DNA of 64,000 nucleotides, taken from positions 1 through 64,000 of the forward strand of contig NZ_JAUHLI010000017.1 of the NCBI RefSeq assembly GCF_036325985.1, given 5' to 3'. The DNA is from Alkalimonas cellulosilytica. Its GTDB lineage: Bacteria; Pseudomonadota; Gammaproteobacteria; Enterobacterales; Alteromonadaceae. The notes under the pieces were generated by a model. That model did not search any database. It was not told the origin of the DNA and saw nothing but the letters and a program-made list of their open reading frames with translations. Made by a program: the position numbers and the translations under genes. Of the stretch, positions 42,481 to 50,692 are shown in pieces (positions within the stretch are counted from its first letter, which is position 1; every line of letters starts with the position of its first letter).

Positions 42481-43158
42481 TTAAGGGGTGAATACCCAAA
42501 GCATCAATGGCATAGCAGTTGCGAAGAAAAGCGATGTCCCAAAGCAGACTTTACTAATGTCATCAAATCCAGCACAAAATTCTCGCAGAGAAAAACTGAC
42601 TCCATTATTACTAATAGCCATATGTGGTTTCATGTTATTTAACCATTCGTAAACAGGCTCAAAATTACCGACATGATTCAACTTGAGCCCCGTAACTCCC
42701 CTCTCAGTCTTAAGATAAACAAGCATGGGTATCGGAACAATACGGGGTAAGTACCGTTGAAGTAACCCTAAAGGGTCAACCAATCGAATGTTAATATGAT
42801 TGACTTCGTTTAGAGATAGTTTAAGTGAATGTTGATGTTTTCGAGTGGCAAGACTGTGTAAAGCCCATGGCGGAATAAGAATATAATCGTCTGCAAAGAT
42901 TAATGGCTTGCTTATTTTTTTAATAAACAGAATAGAACAAACCATTTCAAGCGCAACAAAAGCCAGCAATGAGACTATCCCTGCGAATATCATCATATGC
43001 TCCTGCTGAAATGCAGCCGAGAGGTATGTGCTGGCCAATTGAAAAAAGAGCATGATATTTAAGCCGTGCAGGACAATAAACACTATAGCCATTTTTGGCC
43101 CACAAGCATATGTAAAAGTGGGGTAAACTTTAATGGATTTACTACCTTGCGAAGTCAT
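42481..43158 (-). CDS. Orphan membrane protein in a low-GC segment
   Basis: 225 residues, hydrophobic N-terminal half with about two helices ('MAIVFIVLHGLNIMLFFQLA', 'FAGIVSLLAFVALEMVCSIL'), a polar middle ('LATRKHQHSLKLSLNEVNHI'), and a C-terminal helix ('TSLFFATAMPLMLWVF'). I do not recognise a family. The gene is clearly more AT-rich than both neighbours and differs in codon use, so it may be a recent insertion between the phosphatase gene and the SMC-like operon. It ends 38 bases after the last SMC-operon gene's stop on the same strand but is not obviously in that transcript. Confidence 0.6.
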   Translation of the reverse strand: MTSQGSKSIKVYPTFTYACGPKMAIVFIVLHGLNIMLFFQLASTYLSAAFQQEHMMIFAGIVSLLAFVALEMVCSILFIKKISKPLIFADDYILIPPWALHSLATRKHQHSLKLSLNEVNHINIRLVDPLGLLQRYLPRIVPIPMLVYLKTERGVTGLKLNHVGNFEPVYEWLNNMKPHMAISNNGVSFSLREFCAGFDDISKVCFGTSLFFATAMPLMLWVFTP

Positions 43159-43196
43159 TGAACTAATCCCTTAGTCTATTCTCGTTTATGCACGCT

Positions 43197-44438
43197 TTAG
43201 GCTGCTTTGAGTGCGATCTGAATATCGCGGATCAGCAGCAACTGGTTGACAGTACTGGCAGGTGCTTCATCGCGGCGGATGGCAAACATCTGCTTTTCTT
43301 CCACCGGCAGTGCCTGGTACTCAGCGATGATCTGATACAGCCAGATCTCGCTGTCCCAGTCGAGCTTCTGCTGTGTCAGGTACTCCAGTGCGCTGAGTTT
43401 GCCGCCCTGATCAATCACCCGCAGATAGAAGTTTTCCACATCGGTTTTCAGTGCCTGCTGGCGGGCGGCGATTTCTTCATCGGCCAGTAGCTCAGCAAAG
43501 CTGGCGCTGTGTTGCTCCGGCAGTTCAATGCTGCTGGGCCTTGGCAGGGCGCGTACCAACTCGGCCAGCACCGACCGCTCGCTGGCTTTATCCAGCGCAA
43601 TGGCGGCCTGTGGCCGAATCGCTGCAGCCTGATTGAACAACGCCGGTAACTCGGAGCGATTGGGGTAATCGGCTGGCTGGTATTTCGGATGCTGGCGCAA
43701 AAAGGCCGCCATATTGGCAATTAACAGCGAACGGGCCTGCTGCTGACGGAACTTGGCCAGCAACTGCACCAGCCGTTTTTGCACTTCCAGCAAGCTGCTG
43801 TGGTGCGAGCTCAGCTGGTTTTGCAGCTGGCTGACCAGCAGTTTACGCAGGTGGTTGTTGCCTTCCGATAGCTCAATCAGCTCGTTGAAGTCGAGCAAAT
43901 CCAGGCCGTCGAGCAAACGGCGCAGCTGCTTTTGCGCCCGTTCGTTTTCGCGAATTTTATCGTCCAGGCTACTGACAAAGCCAAAGTCGCTGTTTAGCCG
44001 GTGCCACAGGCTGTCGATGGCTTCTTCAAACTGGCCACTTAAATCGTGCACATGCTCGGTCAGGCGCTGCAGTTGCAGCTCGGCCACGCTGTAATCGCCT
44101 TTGAACTGCGCATCGCGGTAGGCCTGTACCCGGTTGCGGATTTGCTCCAACTTCTCGGCCACATCGGCATTGATCTGGCGGCGGTTTTCATCGGCCACCA
44201 TACTGGCGATCAGTTCGCTGACCAAGGGCCGCAGTGCCAGAGGTTGCTGCTCATCCGGCCGCCATAAAATACGGGCAGCAATCAGCTTTTTCAGCGCACT
44301 TTCGCTAAAAACCGTTTCATCGATATGGCCATCCAGATAACCCTGCATCAGCGCCTTGTGGTGTTTGCCCAGCAAAGCCAGGCGCTCGGCACCGATGCTG
44401 AATAAATTCGAGGCCAGCTGTGAGTCGAGCGGGGCCAT
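43197..44438 (-). CDS. Kleisin-like partner of SMC-type ATPase
   Basis: 413 residues, soluble, largely helical. The N-terminal winged-helix-like region is 'NLFSIGAERLALLGKHHKAL', then a long central coiled region ('RRQINADVAEKLEQIRNRVQ', 'LRRLLDGLDLLDFNELIELS'). The pattern resembles kleisin-type subunits of MksF/JetA (DUF3375-like) complexes, which bridge SMC heads. Its start overlaps the MksE-like gene's stop (TGATG). It is the third gene of the SMC operon. The order ATPase, MksE-like, kleisin-like is the reverse of the usual MksFEB or JetABC order. The assignment rests on size, order and helical pattern, not on a search. Confidence 0.65.
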   Translation of the reverse strand: MAPLDSQLASNLFSIGAERLALLGKHHKALMQGYLDGHIDETVFSESALKKLIAARILWRPDEQQPLALRPLVSELIASMVADENRRQINADVAEKLEQIRNRVQAYRDAQFKGDYSVAELQLQRLTEHVHDLSGQFEEAIDSLWHRLNSDFGFVSSLDDKIRENERAQKQLRRLLDGLDLLDFNELIELSEGNNHLRKLLVSQLQNQLSSHHSSLLEVQKRLVQLLAKFRQQQARSLLIANMAAFLRQHPKYQPADYPNRSELPALFNQAAAIRPQAAIALDKASERSVLAELVRALPRPSSIELPEQHSASFAELLADEEIAARQQALKTDVENFYLRVIDQGGKLSALEYLTQQKLDWDSEIWLYQIIAEYQALPVEEKQMFAIRRDEAPASTVNQLLLIRDIQIALKAA

Positions 44439-45058
44439 CAGAGCAGCGCCTCCTGACTGGGGGTATCGTCCACCGGCAGCTGCTCTTCATCGCGGATAAA
44501 GCGGATTACATCCAGCAGATAATCAATTTTGCCGGTGACGATGTAGTACTGGCGCTCGCTGTGCGGTTGCAGCAGATAGCCGTGCTCTTTTATGCGGCGG
44601 AAAATCAGTTTCACCTGGCTGTCCAGTTGCTCGCTCTGGCTGTTGAAAAAGCGGTCGCTGGCCAGCGCATTCAGCCGCTGGCGCAGGCTCTGGTTGTCTT
44701 CGGTGCGCAGCACAAACTCCTGCAGCTTGATGGTATCACCAGCCGTCAGGGCGCTGTCGCGGCCGAGGGTTTCCTGCACCAGTTGCAGCCACTCCAGCAA
44801 AGGCAGCAAGGATTGCACGGTCAGTGCAAACTGGCTGCTTAAATGCTCACGGGCTTCCTTGGTTAGTTCATGGTAACCGAGGTAAAACACCGAGCCATCA
44901 TCGTTGCTGACCAGCCGGCGGTTCAGTGGCCGCAGGTAGTGGTTGATGTCCTGCTGGGTTTGCTCCTGGCTGAGATGACGGAAGGCATCTTCGTCGCTGA
45001 TTTGACAGATAAAGTCACCGGCCAGCAGCCGTTCCAGTAAAGGGCCGTGTTGCAGCAT
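44438..45058 (-). CDS. MksE/JetB-like winged-helix partner of SMC-type ATPase
   Basis: 206 residues, soluble, with two regions that look like winged helices: 'GDFICQISDEDAFRHLSQEQ' with 'LNRRLVSNDDGSVFYLGYHE', and 'LIFRRIKEHGYLLQPHSERQ' with 'YYIVTGKIDYLLDVIRF'. Size and pattern fit KITE/MksE-type subunits (DUF4194-like) of condensin-like complexes. It overlaps both neighbours by one base (TGATG at each end), so the three proteins are likely made in linked amounts. No enzymatic motif is seen. Confidence 0.7.
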   Translation of the reverse strand: MLQHGPLLERLLAGDFICQISDEDAFRHLSQEQTQQDINHYLRPLNRRLVSNDDGSVFYLGYHELTKEAREHLSSQFALTVQSLLPLLEWLQLVQETLGRDSALTAGDTIKLQEFVLRTEDNQSLRQRLNALASDRFFNSQSEQLDSQVKLIFRRIKEHGYLLQPHSERQYYIVTGKIDYLLDVIRFIRDEEQLPVDDTPSQEALL

Positions 45059-48000
45059 CAGCTGGCCTCCTGCTGTTTCTGCGCCAGTCGCTCAGCAAGG
45101 CGGCTGACTTTGGGTTGAATGCGTTTGAGCTGACGTTTGCTCGGATCCTGCTGACTGGGCTCAATCAGGTAGCGGTGCTGGAACAGCATCAATACATCGG
45201 ACTCCGGATTAGGGAAGGCACCCACAATCACGATGTCGTTGCTGCTGCAGGCCTGGAACAGCTTTTCCACGTTGTGGTAGGCCAGGGTACCGATTTCATC
45301 AATTGGCCAGTGAATGCTGACCTTGGCATCGCCCCGCAGCAAACGGGTAAAGGCCAGCAGGTATTTGCACAGGATCAGGTAGGCCATACCATGGCTGGAG
45401 GACTCAAGCAGCTGGCGGTCGTTCTTAATCACCAGCTCAGAGCCGCCTTCGCTTAAATGCAGCTCCAGTCGCAACAAGGACTCAATGCTGTACTGTTCAT
45501 CGGCGCGCAGCAGCTCGACCACATCGGCCAGAGCGTTCAGGTATTGCTCCGACGGCAGGGCTTTGCCGGAGGCACCCCAGTCATCGTACAGTTTGGCGAA
45601 GTGTTTTAGCGGCTGCCAGAAACCCAGCTCATCGATGGTGGATAAAATCCGTACTTCCGAGCGGCTGATGCCTTCCAGCACCAGATCGTCGGCCACGGCT
45701 TCGCTTAAGCGGCGGCTTTGCAACGCAATACGGCGGTTGATATCGCTAAAGACGGTGAAGAATTTTTTCAGATCGCCGCCAATGTTCTCGCCCATCTCCA
45801 GCAACTGCTGCTGGGCATCTTTTAGAATGCGCAGCAAATCGGACAGGATTGGCAATTGCTCGCGCTTACCGGCGTAGTCGGGCAGTTTGCGTTTTTCATG
45901 CTCCAGCCGATCGAGGAACTCGGGGCCGGCATCTTTGCTCAGCATGCTTTCAAACTGCTCCATCGCCTGCTTGAGTGCGCTATCGAGTTTACTGCGCTGT
46001 TCCAGTGCTTCGTTGCTGCGGGACAATCGCTCAATCACATCGGCACAGGCCGCCAGACTGACTGGTTTGACGGTACTCAGATGCAGCTCGGCCAGCTTGC
46101 TTAAGCACGGCTTTAATTGCGTTAGTCGTTGCTCGGCGTGTTGCATCTGCTCCTGATGCTGTTGCTTTTGGGCATCCAGCTGCTTTTGCTGCTGGCTGTA
46201 ATCGGCTTTTAATTGCTCCAGCGCCTGACGGTTGCTGCGCTGTTGCTGCTTCAGTGAGGTTTCCTGCTCCAGTAGCTGCGGCCGCAGTTGTTGCCAGTCC
46301 AGTTGCATAAAGCTTTGCCAGGCACTCAGCTCGTTCTGCCGCTCGGTCACGTGCTGGATCTCGGTTTTTAGTTGCTCCTGCTTTTGCCGCAGCTCGGCCA
46401 AACGGCGCGGATCAATGCCCTTGGCGGACAGCTCTTCGGCAAAAGCCTGTTGCAGTTCGCGCAGCTGGCTTTTGTTGTCTTCGCGCTTACGCTCCAGTTG
46501 GCGTTCCAGTTCGTCCATCTGTTCGTCAAACACCTGCAGCTCGGCCTGCCAGTCGGCTTTCAGTTCCATTTTCTGGCTGTTGTGATCGTCCTTTAACGCG
46601 GCCAGATCCTGTTGCTGCTGCTGTTGCAGTTTGTCCAACTGCTGCTGACGGGCGCTTAGCTCCGAGCGCACATTGGCCTGGCGCTGTTTCACCAGCTCGC
46701 GTTGCTGGGCTTCCAGGCGATTGCGGGCATCGCGGGCGTAGTCGATGTTTTGTTCGAACTGAGTGAGCTGCCACTCGGCCTGCTCCAGTTGAGCACGGGC
46801 CAGCTCGGCTTGTTCGTACTTGTCTTTTAACGCTTTCTCGGCCGCTGCTTTGCTGGCGTTGGCCTGCTCCAGCTGTTGTTCGGCACTGTGCAGCCGGTGG
46901 CGAATAGCCGCTTCATCCTGGGCGTAATCCGGTGTGTCGATGGCGGCTAAATCCAGTTGCAAGCCATAGAGGCTGTCGGTCAGATCCAGCAAATGCGGCT
47001 GCAAGTCGTGCCGCTCCAGCAGACGCTCGTCCAGTACCTTGCCCAGTTTCTGCTCCCAGCCGTTGTAATGCAGCCGCAGGAAATGGCGCAAACTGCCTTG
47101 CTCGGGGCTTAACTGGCGCTGCAGGTGGTGCAGTTGCTGCTCGGCGCTGTGCTGGGCTTTGCGGCTGGCTTCCAGTTGCTGATCGGCCTGCTCGCGCTGC
47201 TGCTGCGCTTGCTGGTGCAGCTTCTGCAACTGCTGCAGTTGTCGCGCTTGCTGCTGAGCTTGCTGCTGGGCTTGCTCCAACCGCAGTTCGGCGGCGCGCA
47301 GCTCGTCGTGCTCGGCTTCGGTCAGCGGCGAGGTGCTGAGCTGGCTTTGCAGCACAGCAATGGCACTTTGGCAGTCGCTGAGCTGAGTGGCGAAGGTTTG
47401 TTGTTGCTGCTGCAAGCGGCTTTGAAATGCCTGCTCCAGCGCGGCCAGTTTGCTGTCCTGCTGCTCGCGGGTCTGATCTTTTTGCTGCTGCAGTTGCTTG
47501 GCTTTGGCTCTGTGCTGCTCGCTTAAGCGGTTAAAGGACTCGGCCAGCTTGGCTTTACGCTGCTCCAGCTGCCGCTCCATATCGCCATGCTGCTCCACCA
47601 TCAGTTGGTACTGTTCAGCCAGCTCCTGCAGGGTTTCGCGCCACAGTGGCAGCGCATCGGTATCGCGCTGCAGCTTCGGCATGTCTTTGCTGTCAAAGTC
47701 ATCAAATTGTTGCTGCAACCGATCGAGCCGGGCCGAGGTTTCATGCAGGCTGGCTTCGACTTTGGCCAGCTGGCTGCTCTGCTCCAGTTGTGTCTGCTGG
47801 TACTGCTCTTTGGCGCTTTGCAGCTGCTGGCGCAGGCTTTGCACGTGCTGCTCGGCATCGGCGCGTTGTTGCTTTAACTGCTGCTCATCCTGCTCCAACA
47901 GGGGCAGCAAAGCCGCCAACTGGGCTTCAGCCCCATCCAGTTGCAGTGCCAGTTGCTGCAGCCGCTCGAAATCCTGCTGCAAGCGGTCCAGTCGCATCGA

Positions 48001-48723
48001 TTGGCGCATTTGCTGGATCCAGTCCCGCGCCTTGGTGTTTTTTACCTTGGTGGTCGGCAGGGTGACGCCATCTTCTTCAAAAATAGCTGCCAGCATCGCT
48101 TTTAGGGTGTCCATCTTGCCTTCTTTGGCATGGACGGCGCTGACCAGTTTTTCGATATGACGCAGCTTATGACCACTGGCGACCAGGCTAAAACTGGCGG
48201 CCAACCGGCGCAGTTTGATACTGTCGGCATTGTTACCACGCAGCGCAGCGGCATCGTTCTGGATAATGCTGCGGTACTCGCTGGTGGCGCTTATTTTGGC
48301 GGACACCTGCACATCGGGCCGGGCGCGCATGGCGCTGGCCCAGTCGTTGTAGCTCAGAGCTTTGACACCGTCATCGCTTTGCTGCAGGTAGAAGTCACTC
48401 TGATAGGGCGCGCCGACAAAGCGGTACTCGACGCCGCCATCGCTTTTTTTGGTCAGCACCACCTGGCAGATCTCGCCATTGTCGCGCTGGTATTCGTACA
48501 CCAGGTAGCTGTTGGAATACGGCAGGTAGAATTCATCAAACTTTTTGCGGGTTTTGGGCACCACCCGGTTTGGCTGCTCGCCATAAAATACCGGTACCAG
48601 CCGCTGCAGGGTGGTTTTACCCGAGGCATTGGTACCGCAAATATTGGTGTGCTGATCAAGCTGCAATTCCACCACTCCAGGCAGGTGGGTGTGGATCAGC
48701 ACAATACGAAGTAATTGAGACAT
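45058..48723 (-). CDS. SMC-like ATPase of a three-gene condensin-type operon
   Basis: 1221 residues. Residues 22-38 hold Walker A ('NICGTNASGKTTLQRL'); about residues 270-530 and 610-1000 are coiled coil, unusually rich in Gln; a hinge-like globular part lies between ('LSPEQGSLRHFLRLHYNGWE', 'KVLDERLLERHDLQPHLLDL'). The C-terminal head carries the signature-like 'LESSSHGMAYLILCKYLL' and Walker B ending Asp1142-Glu1143 in 'VSIHWPIDEIGTLAYHN'. The architecture is that of MukB/MksB/JetC-type ATPases that move or loop DNA. No CxxC zinc hook is present, so it is not SbcC/Rad50. No JetD/MksG (TOPRIM nuclease) gene is within view. Confidence 0.8.
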   Translation of the reverse strand: MSQLLRIVLIHTHLPGVVELQLDQHTNICGTNASGKTTLQRLVPVFYGEQPNRVVPKTRKKFDEFYLPYSNSYLVYEYQRDNGEICQVVLTKKSDGGVEYRFVGAPYQSDFYLQQSDDGVKALSYNDWASAMRARPDVQVSAKISATSEYRSIIQNDAAALRGNNADSIKLRRLAASFSLVASGHKLRHIEKLVSAVHAKEGKMDTLKAMLAAIFEEDGVTLPTTKVKNTKARDWIQQMRQSMRLDRLQQDFERLQQLALQLDGAEAQLAALLPLLEQDEQQLKQQRADAEQHVQSLRQQLQSAKEQYQQTQLEQSSQLAKVEASLHETSARLDRLQQQFDDFDSKDMPKLQRDTDALPLWRETLQELAEQYQLMVEQHGDMERQLEQRKAKLAESFNRLSEQHRAKAKQLQQQKDQTREQQDSKLAALEQAFQSRLQQQQQTFATQLSDCQSAIAVLQSQLSTSPLTEAEHDELRAAELRLEQAQQQAQQQARQLQQLQKLHQQAQQQREQADQQLEASRKAQHSAEQQLHHLQRQLSPEQGSLRHFLRLHYNGWEQKLGKVLDERLLERHDLQPHLLDLTDSLYGLQLDLAAIDTPDYAQDEAAIRHRLHSAEQQLEQANASKAAAEKALKDKYEQAELARAQLEQAEWQLTQFEQNIDYARDARNRLEAQQRELVKQRQANVRSELSARQQQLDKLQQQQQQDLAALKDDHNSQKMELKADWQAELQVFDEQMDELERQLERKREDNKSQLRELQQAFAEELSAKGIDPRRLAELRQKQEQLKTEIQHVTERQNELSAWQSFMQLDWQQLRPQLLEQETSLKQQQRSNRQALEQLKADYSQQQKQLDAQKQQHQEQMQHAEQRLTQLKPCLSKLAELHLSTVKPVSLAACADVIERLSRSNEALEQRSKLDSALKQAMEQFESMLSKDAGPEFLDRLEHEKRKLPDYAGKREQLPILSDLLRILKDAQQQLLEMGENIGGDLKKFFTVFSDINRRIALQSRRLSEAVADDLVLEGISRSEVRILSTIDELGFWQPLKHFAKLYDDWGASGKALPSEQYLNALADVVELLRADEQYSIESLLRLELHLSEGGSELVIKNDRQLLESSSHGMAYLILCKYLLAFTRLLRGDAKVSIHWPIDEIGTLAYHNVEKLFQACSSNDIVIVGAFPNPESDVLMLFQHRYLIEPSQQDPSKRQLKRIQPKVSRLAERLAQKQQEAS

Positions 48724-48825
48724 AGCGCATCCTGTCGGCAGCTTCGGCTCGCTGCCATGGGGTCATTTTTTGTCGTGTTATAACAGCTATTATCCATGGA
48801 ATAGCAGGAAATGCCAAAGAGGAAA

Positions 48826-49458
48826 TCAGCTGTTGTTGTCAATGACGGCGCTGCCTGCAGTCAGATTGCTCAGTTGCTGGCAAAAGACGGCTTCAGCGCT
48901 TTGTGGCAGGCGGATGGTCAGGGTGACCTGGTGGCTGTAATCGCTGCTTAATAGCTCGCCCTGATGCTGGCTCAGCAGCTGCCGCACTTTGCTTTCATCG
49001 GCAAAACCAAGTTGAATACTAAGCTCGGTTTGCGGGCTTATGGTGCCAAGCTCTGCCAGATTGGCCGCTTGCGACACCGCAGCCGAATAAGCCCGCACCA
49101 GACCACCGGCACCCAGTTTAACGCCACCAAAATAACGCACCACAACTGCCAGGCAATTGCCGAGCTCACGCTCGGTCAGCACATGCAGCATCGGCCGACC
49201 AGCGGTACCGCTCGGCTCACCATCATCACTGCAGGCTTGCGCCTCGGGCTGGCGGGTATTGCCAATACTGTACGCCCAGCAGACATGGCTGGCATCGGGG
49301 TAGCGCTCGCGGTAGTGCTGTACCCAGTGCATGGCTTCATCGCGGTTTTCTACCGGCTGCAAGAAGGTCAGAAAGTCGCTGTTTTTTTCCGACAGCTGGT
49401 GTTCAAGCTGGGTGGCCAGGACAGTGTAAGTCTGCGCTTTGTTGGTAGCTGTATTCAT
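48826..49458 (-). CDS. yigZ: YigZ (IMPACT) family protein
   Basis: 210 residues with the UPF0029/IMPACT N-terminal domain: 'FLQPVENRDEAMHWVQHYRE', then 'SHVCWAYSIGNTRQ', 'CSDDGEPSGTAGRPML' and 'AVVVRYFGGVKLGAGGLVRA', followed by the DUF1949 C-terminal region. YigZ/IMPACT proteins are linked to translation and amino-acid stress responses; the biochemical function in bacteria is unclear. It is cytoplasmic. It lies 103 bases upstream of the SMC operon on the same strand but ends before that operon's own start. Confidence 0.9.
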   Translation of the reverse strand: MNTATNKAQTYTVLATQLEHQLSEKNSDFLTFLQPVENRDEAMHWVQHYRERYPDASHVCWAYSIGNTRQPEAQACSDDGEPSGTAGRPMLHVLTERELGNCLAVVVRYFGGVKLGAGGLVRAYSAAVSQAANLAELGTISPQTELSIQLGFADESKVRQLLSQHQGELLSSDYSHQVTLTIRLPQSAEAVFCQQLSNLTAGSAVIDNNS

Positions 49459-49526
49459 GGCGGCGCTAGTATAACGAAAAAGAGGGCCATCGTCTGTGCC
49501 CTCTTGACTAAAGCAGGATGCCAGCC

Positions 49527-50591
49527 TTACAGCACGTAACTGATGTGCTGGAAGAATCGCACCGTCAGGTTTTGGTGGTTGCCATCAAAGCCTATGCTTT
49601 TGGCGAAGCTGCGCAGTGCGTCTTCCACCTGATTCATAAAGCGGCCATAGCCCATTTCAGTGTGGTCTTCCTTGCTTGCCACCAGCACAAAGTGCGCGCT
49701 TTCTACCAGATTATCGGCTTGCCAGAAGGTCAGGTACTGCGGCTCGGTGCAATCCGGGTTAAAGCTGATTTTTTGCAGTTCGCGGTTCTTATCGTGTTGA
49801 TCCCATTTGCTGTTGCGCACCAGCGGGGTAAGGCCGTTGGCGACCATCGCCAGTCTATCGAGTTTTTTGCCGGCACAGGCTTGCTGGAATTTATCCTGCA
49901 AACTTTGGTACAGCGGGCTGAAATCCTCACTGCGTTCATGCAGCAGCTGTTGTTTCAACGCCCGGCTGAGCGGAAGCGTGACGGTGACATAGGTGATTTC
50001 ACTGTGCTCGGCTGGCAGCTCGCACTGCCTGGCCTGATAGCGCGGGTACAGACCACGTAATTTGTAGCCGTAGCTTTCTTTGTGGCCTTTGGTTTTGGCA
50101 AAGAGATCGTACGACAGATGCTGGTGATCACGCAGTTTAATGGCGCGCGGTTCGGCCAGCTGCTGTTTTAATTGCGTGAGCAACTGCACCACCTTGCCAT
50201 GGAAGTTGGCGGCCTGGCTGCGCAGCTCTTCGCCGGTGGCGAGAAACAGCAAGCGGATCTTCCGTGCCTGGTAGCCAGGGGTGACAAAGAGGTTTTGGCC
50301 TTCATGGTATTTGGGATTGTAGAAAAACAGAATTTGCTTCTCGGTTTGAAAAGTGTAGGACTCGGTATGAAAACGCACCACCGGCAGCTTATCATTTGCG
50401 ATTAGATGCACATTGCGCAGCTCCAGTGCATCGGCCAGATTAAACAGCTGCTGCGCCAGCCCCTGATAGCAGTCATCCGCGCTGGCATAATGGCTGTAAA
50501 AGCCATCGTCCAGTTTGATTTCGGCCAACAGATACTGGTTGGAATGGGCATTGGTTGGAATGTAAACGCGATGCGGGTTGTGCGATGCCAT
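49527..50591 (-). CDS. Conserved hypothetical protein, DUF3083-like
   Basis: 354 residues, soluble, no signal peptide. The N-terminus 'RVYIPTNAHSNQYLLAEIKL' and the segment 'QILFFYNPKYHEGQNLFVTP' recall the DUF3083 family of Shewanella-like bacteria; this is from memory and the function is unknown. Also conserved in style are 'TYVTVTLPLSRALKQQLLHE' and 'MGYGRFMNQVEDALRSFAKS'. Strongly hydrophilic with many His and Tyr residues. GGAG precedes ATG 50591. It stands alone between yigZ and the GGDEF-EAL gene, all on the same strand. Confidence 0.6.
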   Translation of the reverse strand: MASHNPHRVYIPTNAHSNQYLLAEIKLDDGFYSHYASADDCYQGLAQQLFNLADALELRNVHLIANDKLPVVRFHTESYTFQTEKQILFFYNPKYHEGQNLFVTPGYQARKIRLLFLATGEELRSQAANFHGKVVQLLTQLKQQLAEPRAIKLRDHQHLSYDLFAKTKGHKESYGYKLRGLYPRYQARQCELPAEHSEITYVTVTLPLSRALKQQLLHERSEDFSPLYQSLQDKFQQACAGKKLDRLAMVANGLTPLVRNSKWDQHDKNRELQKISFNPDCTEPQYLTFWQADNLVESAHFVLVASKEDHTEMGYGRFMNQVEDALRSFAKSIGFDGNHQNLTVRFFQHISYVL

Positions 50592-50692
50592 AGTGGACTC
50601 CTTTGGTGCCTGAATGCAATGGCACTGAGTCTAGACCATACTGGCAGATACTTTATTGTCCTGGATTAAAGTTTGCTCCTGCTGCTGGCTGG

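Noticed and set aside
46526..48714. Long open frames on the + strand inside the SMC-like gene
   Set aside because: They are shadow frames caused by the repetitive Gln/Leu/Ala codons of the coiled coil. No ribosome site or family resemblance supports them.
43197..48723. Calling the SMC-like operon a Wadjet defence system
   Set aside because: The JetD nuclease gene is missing and gene order is reversed; only a condensin-type assignment is supported.
45058..48723. SbcC/Rad50 assignment for the 1221-residue ATPase
   Set aside because: There is no CxxC zinc hook and no adjacent SbcD-type nuclease.
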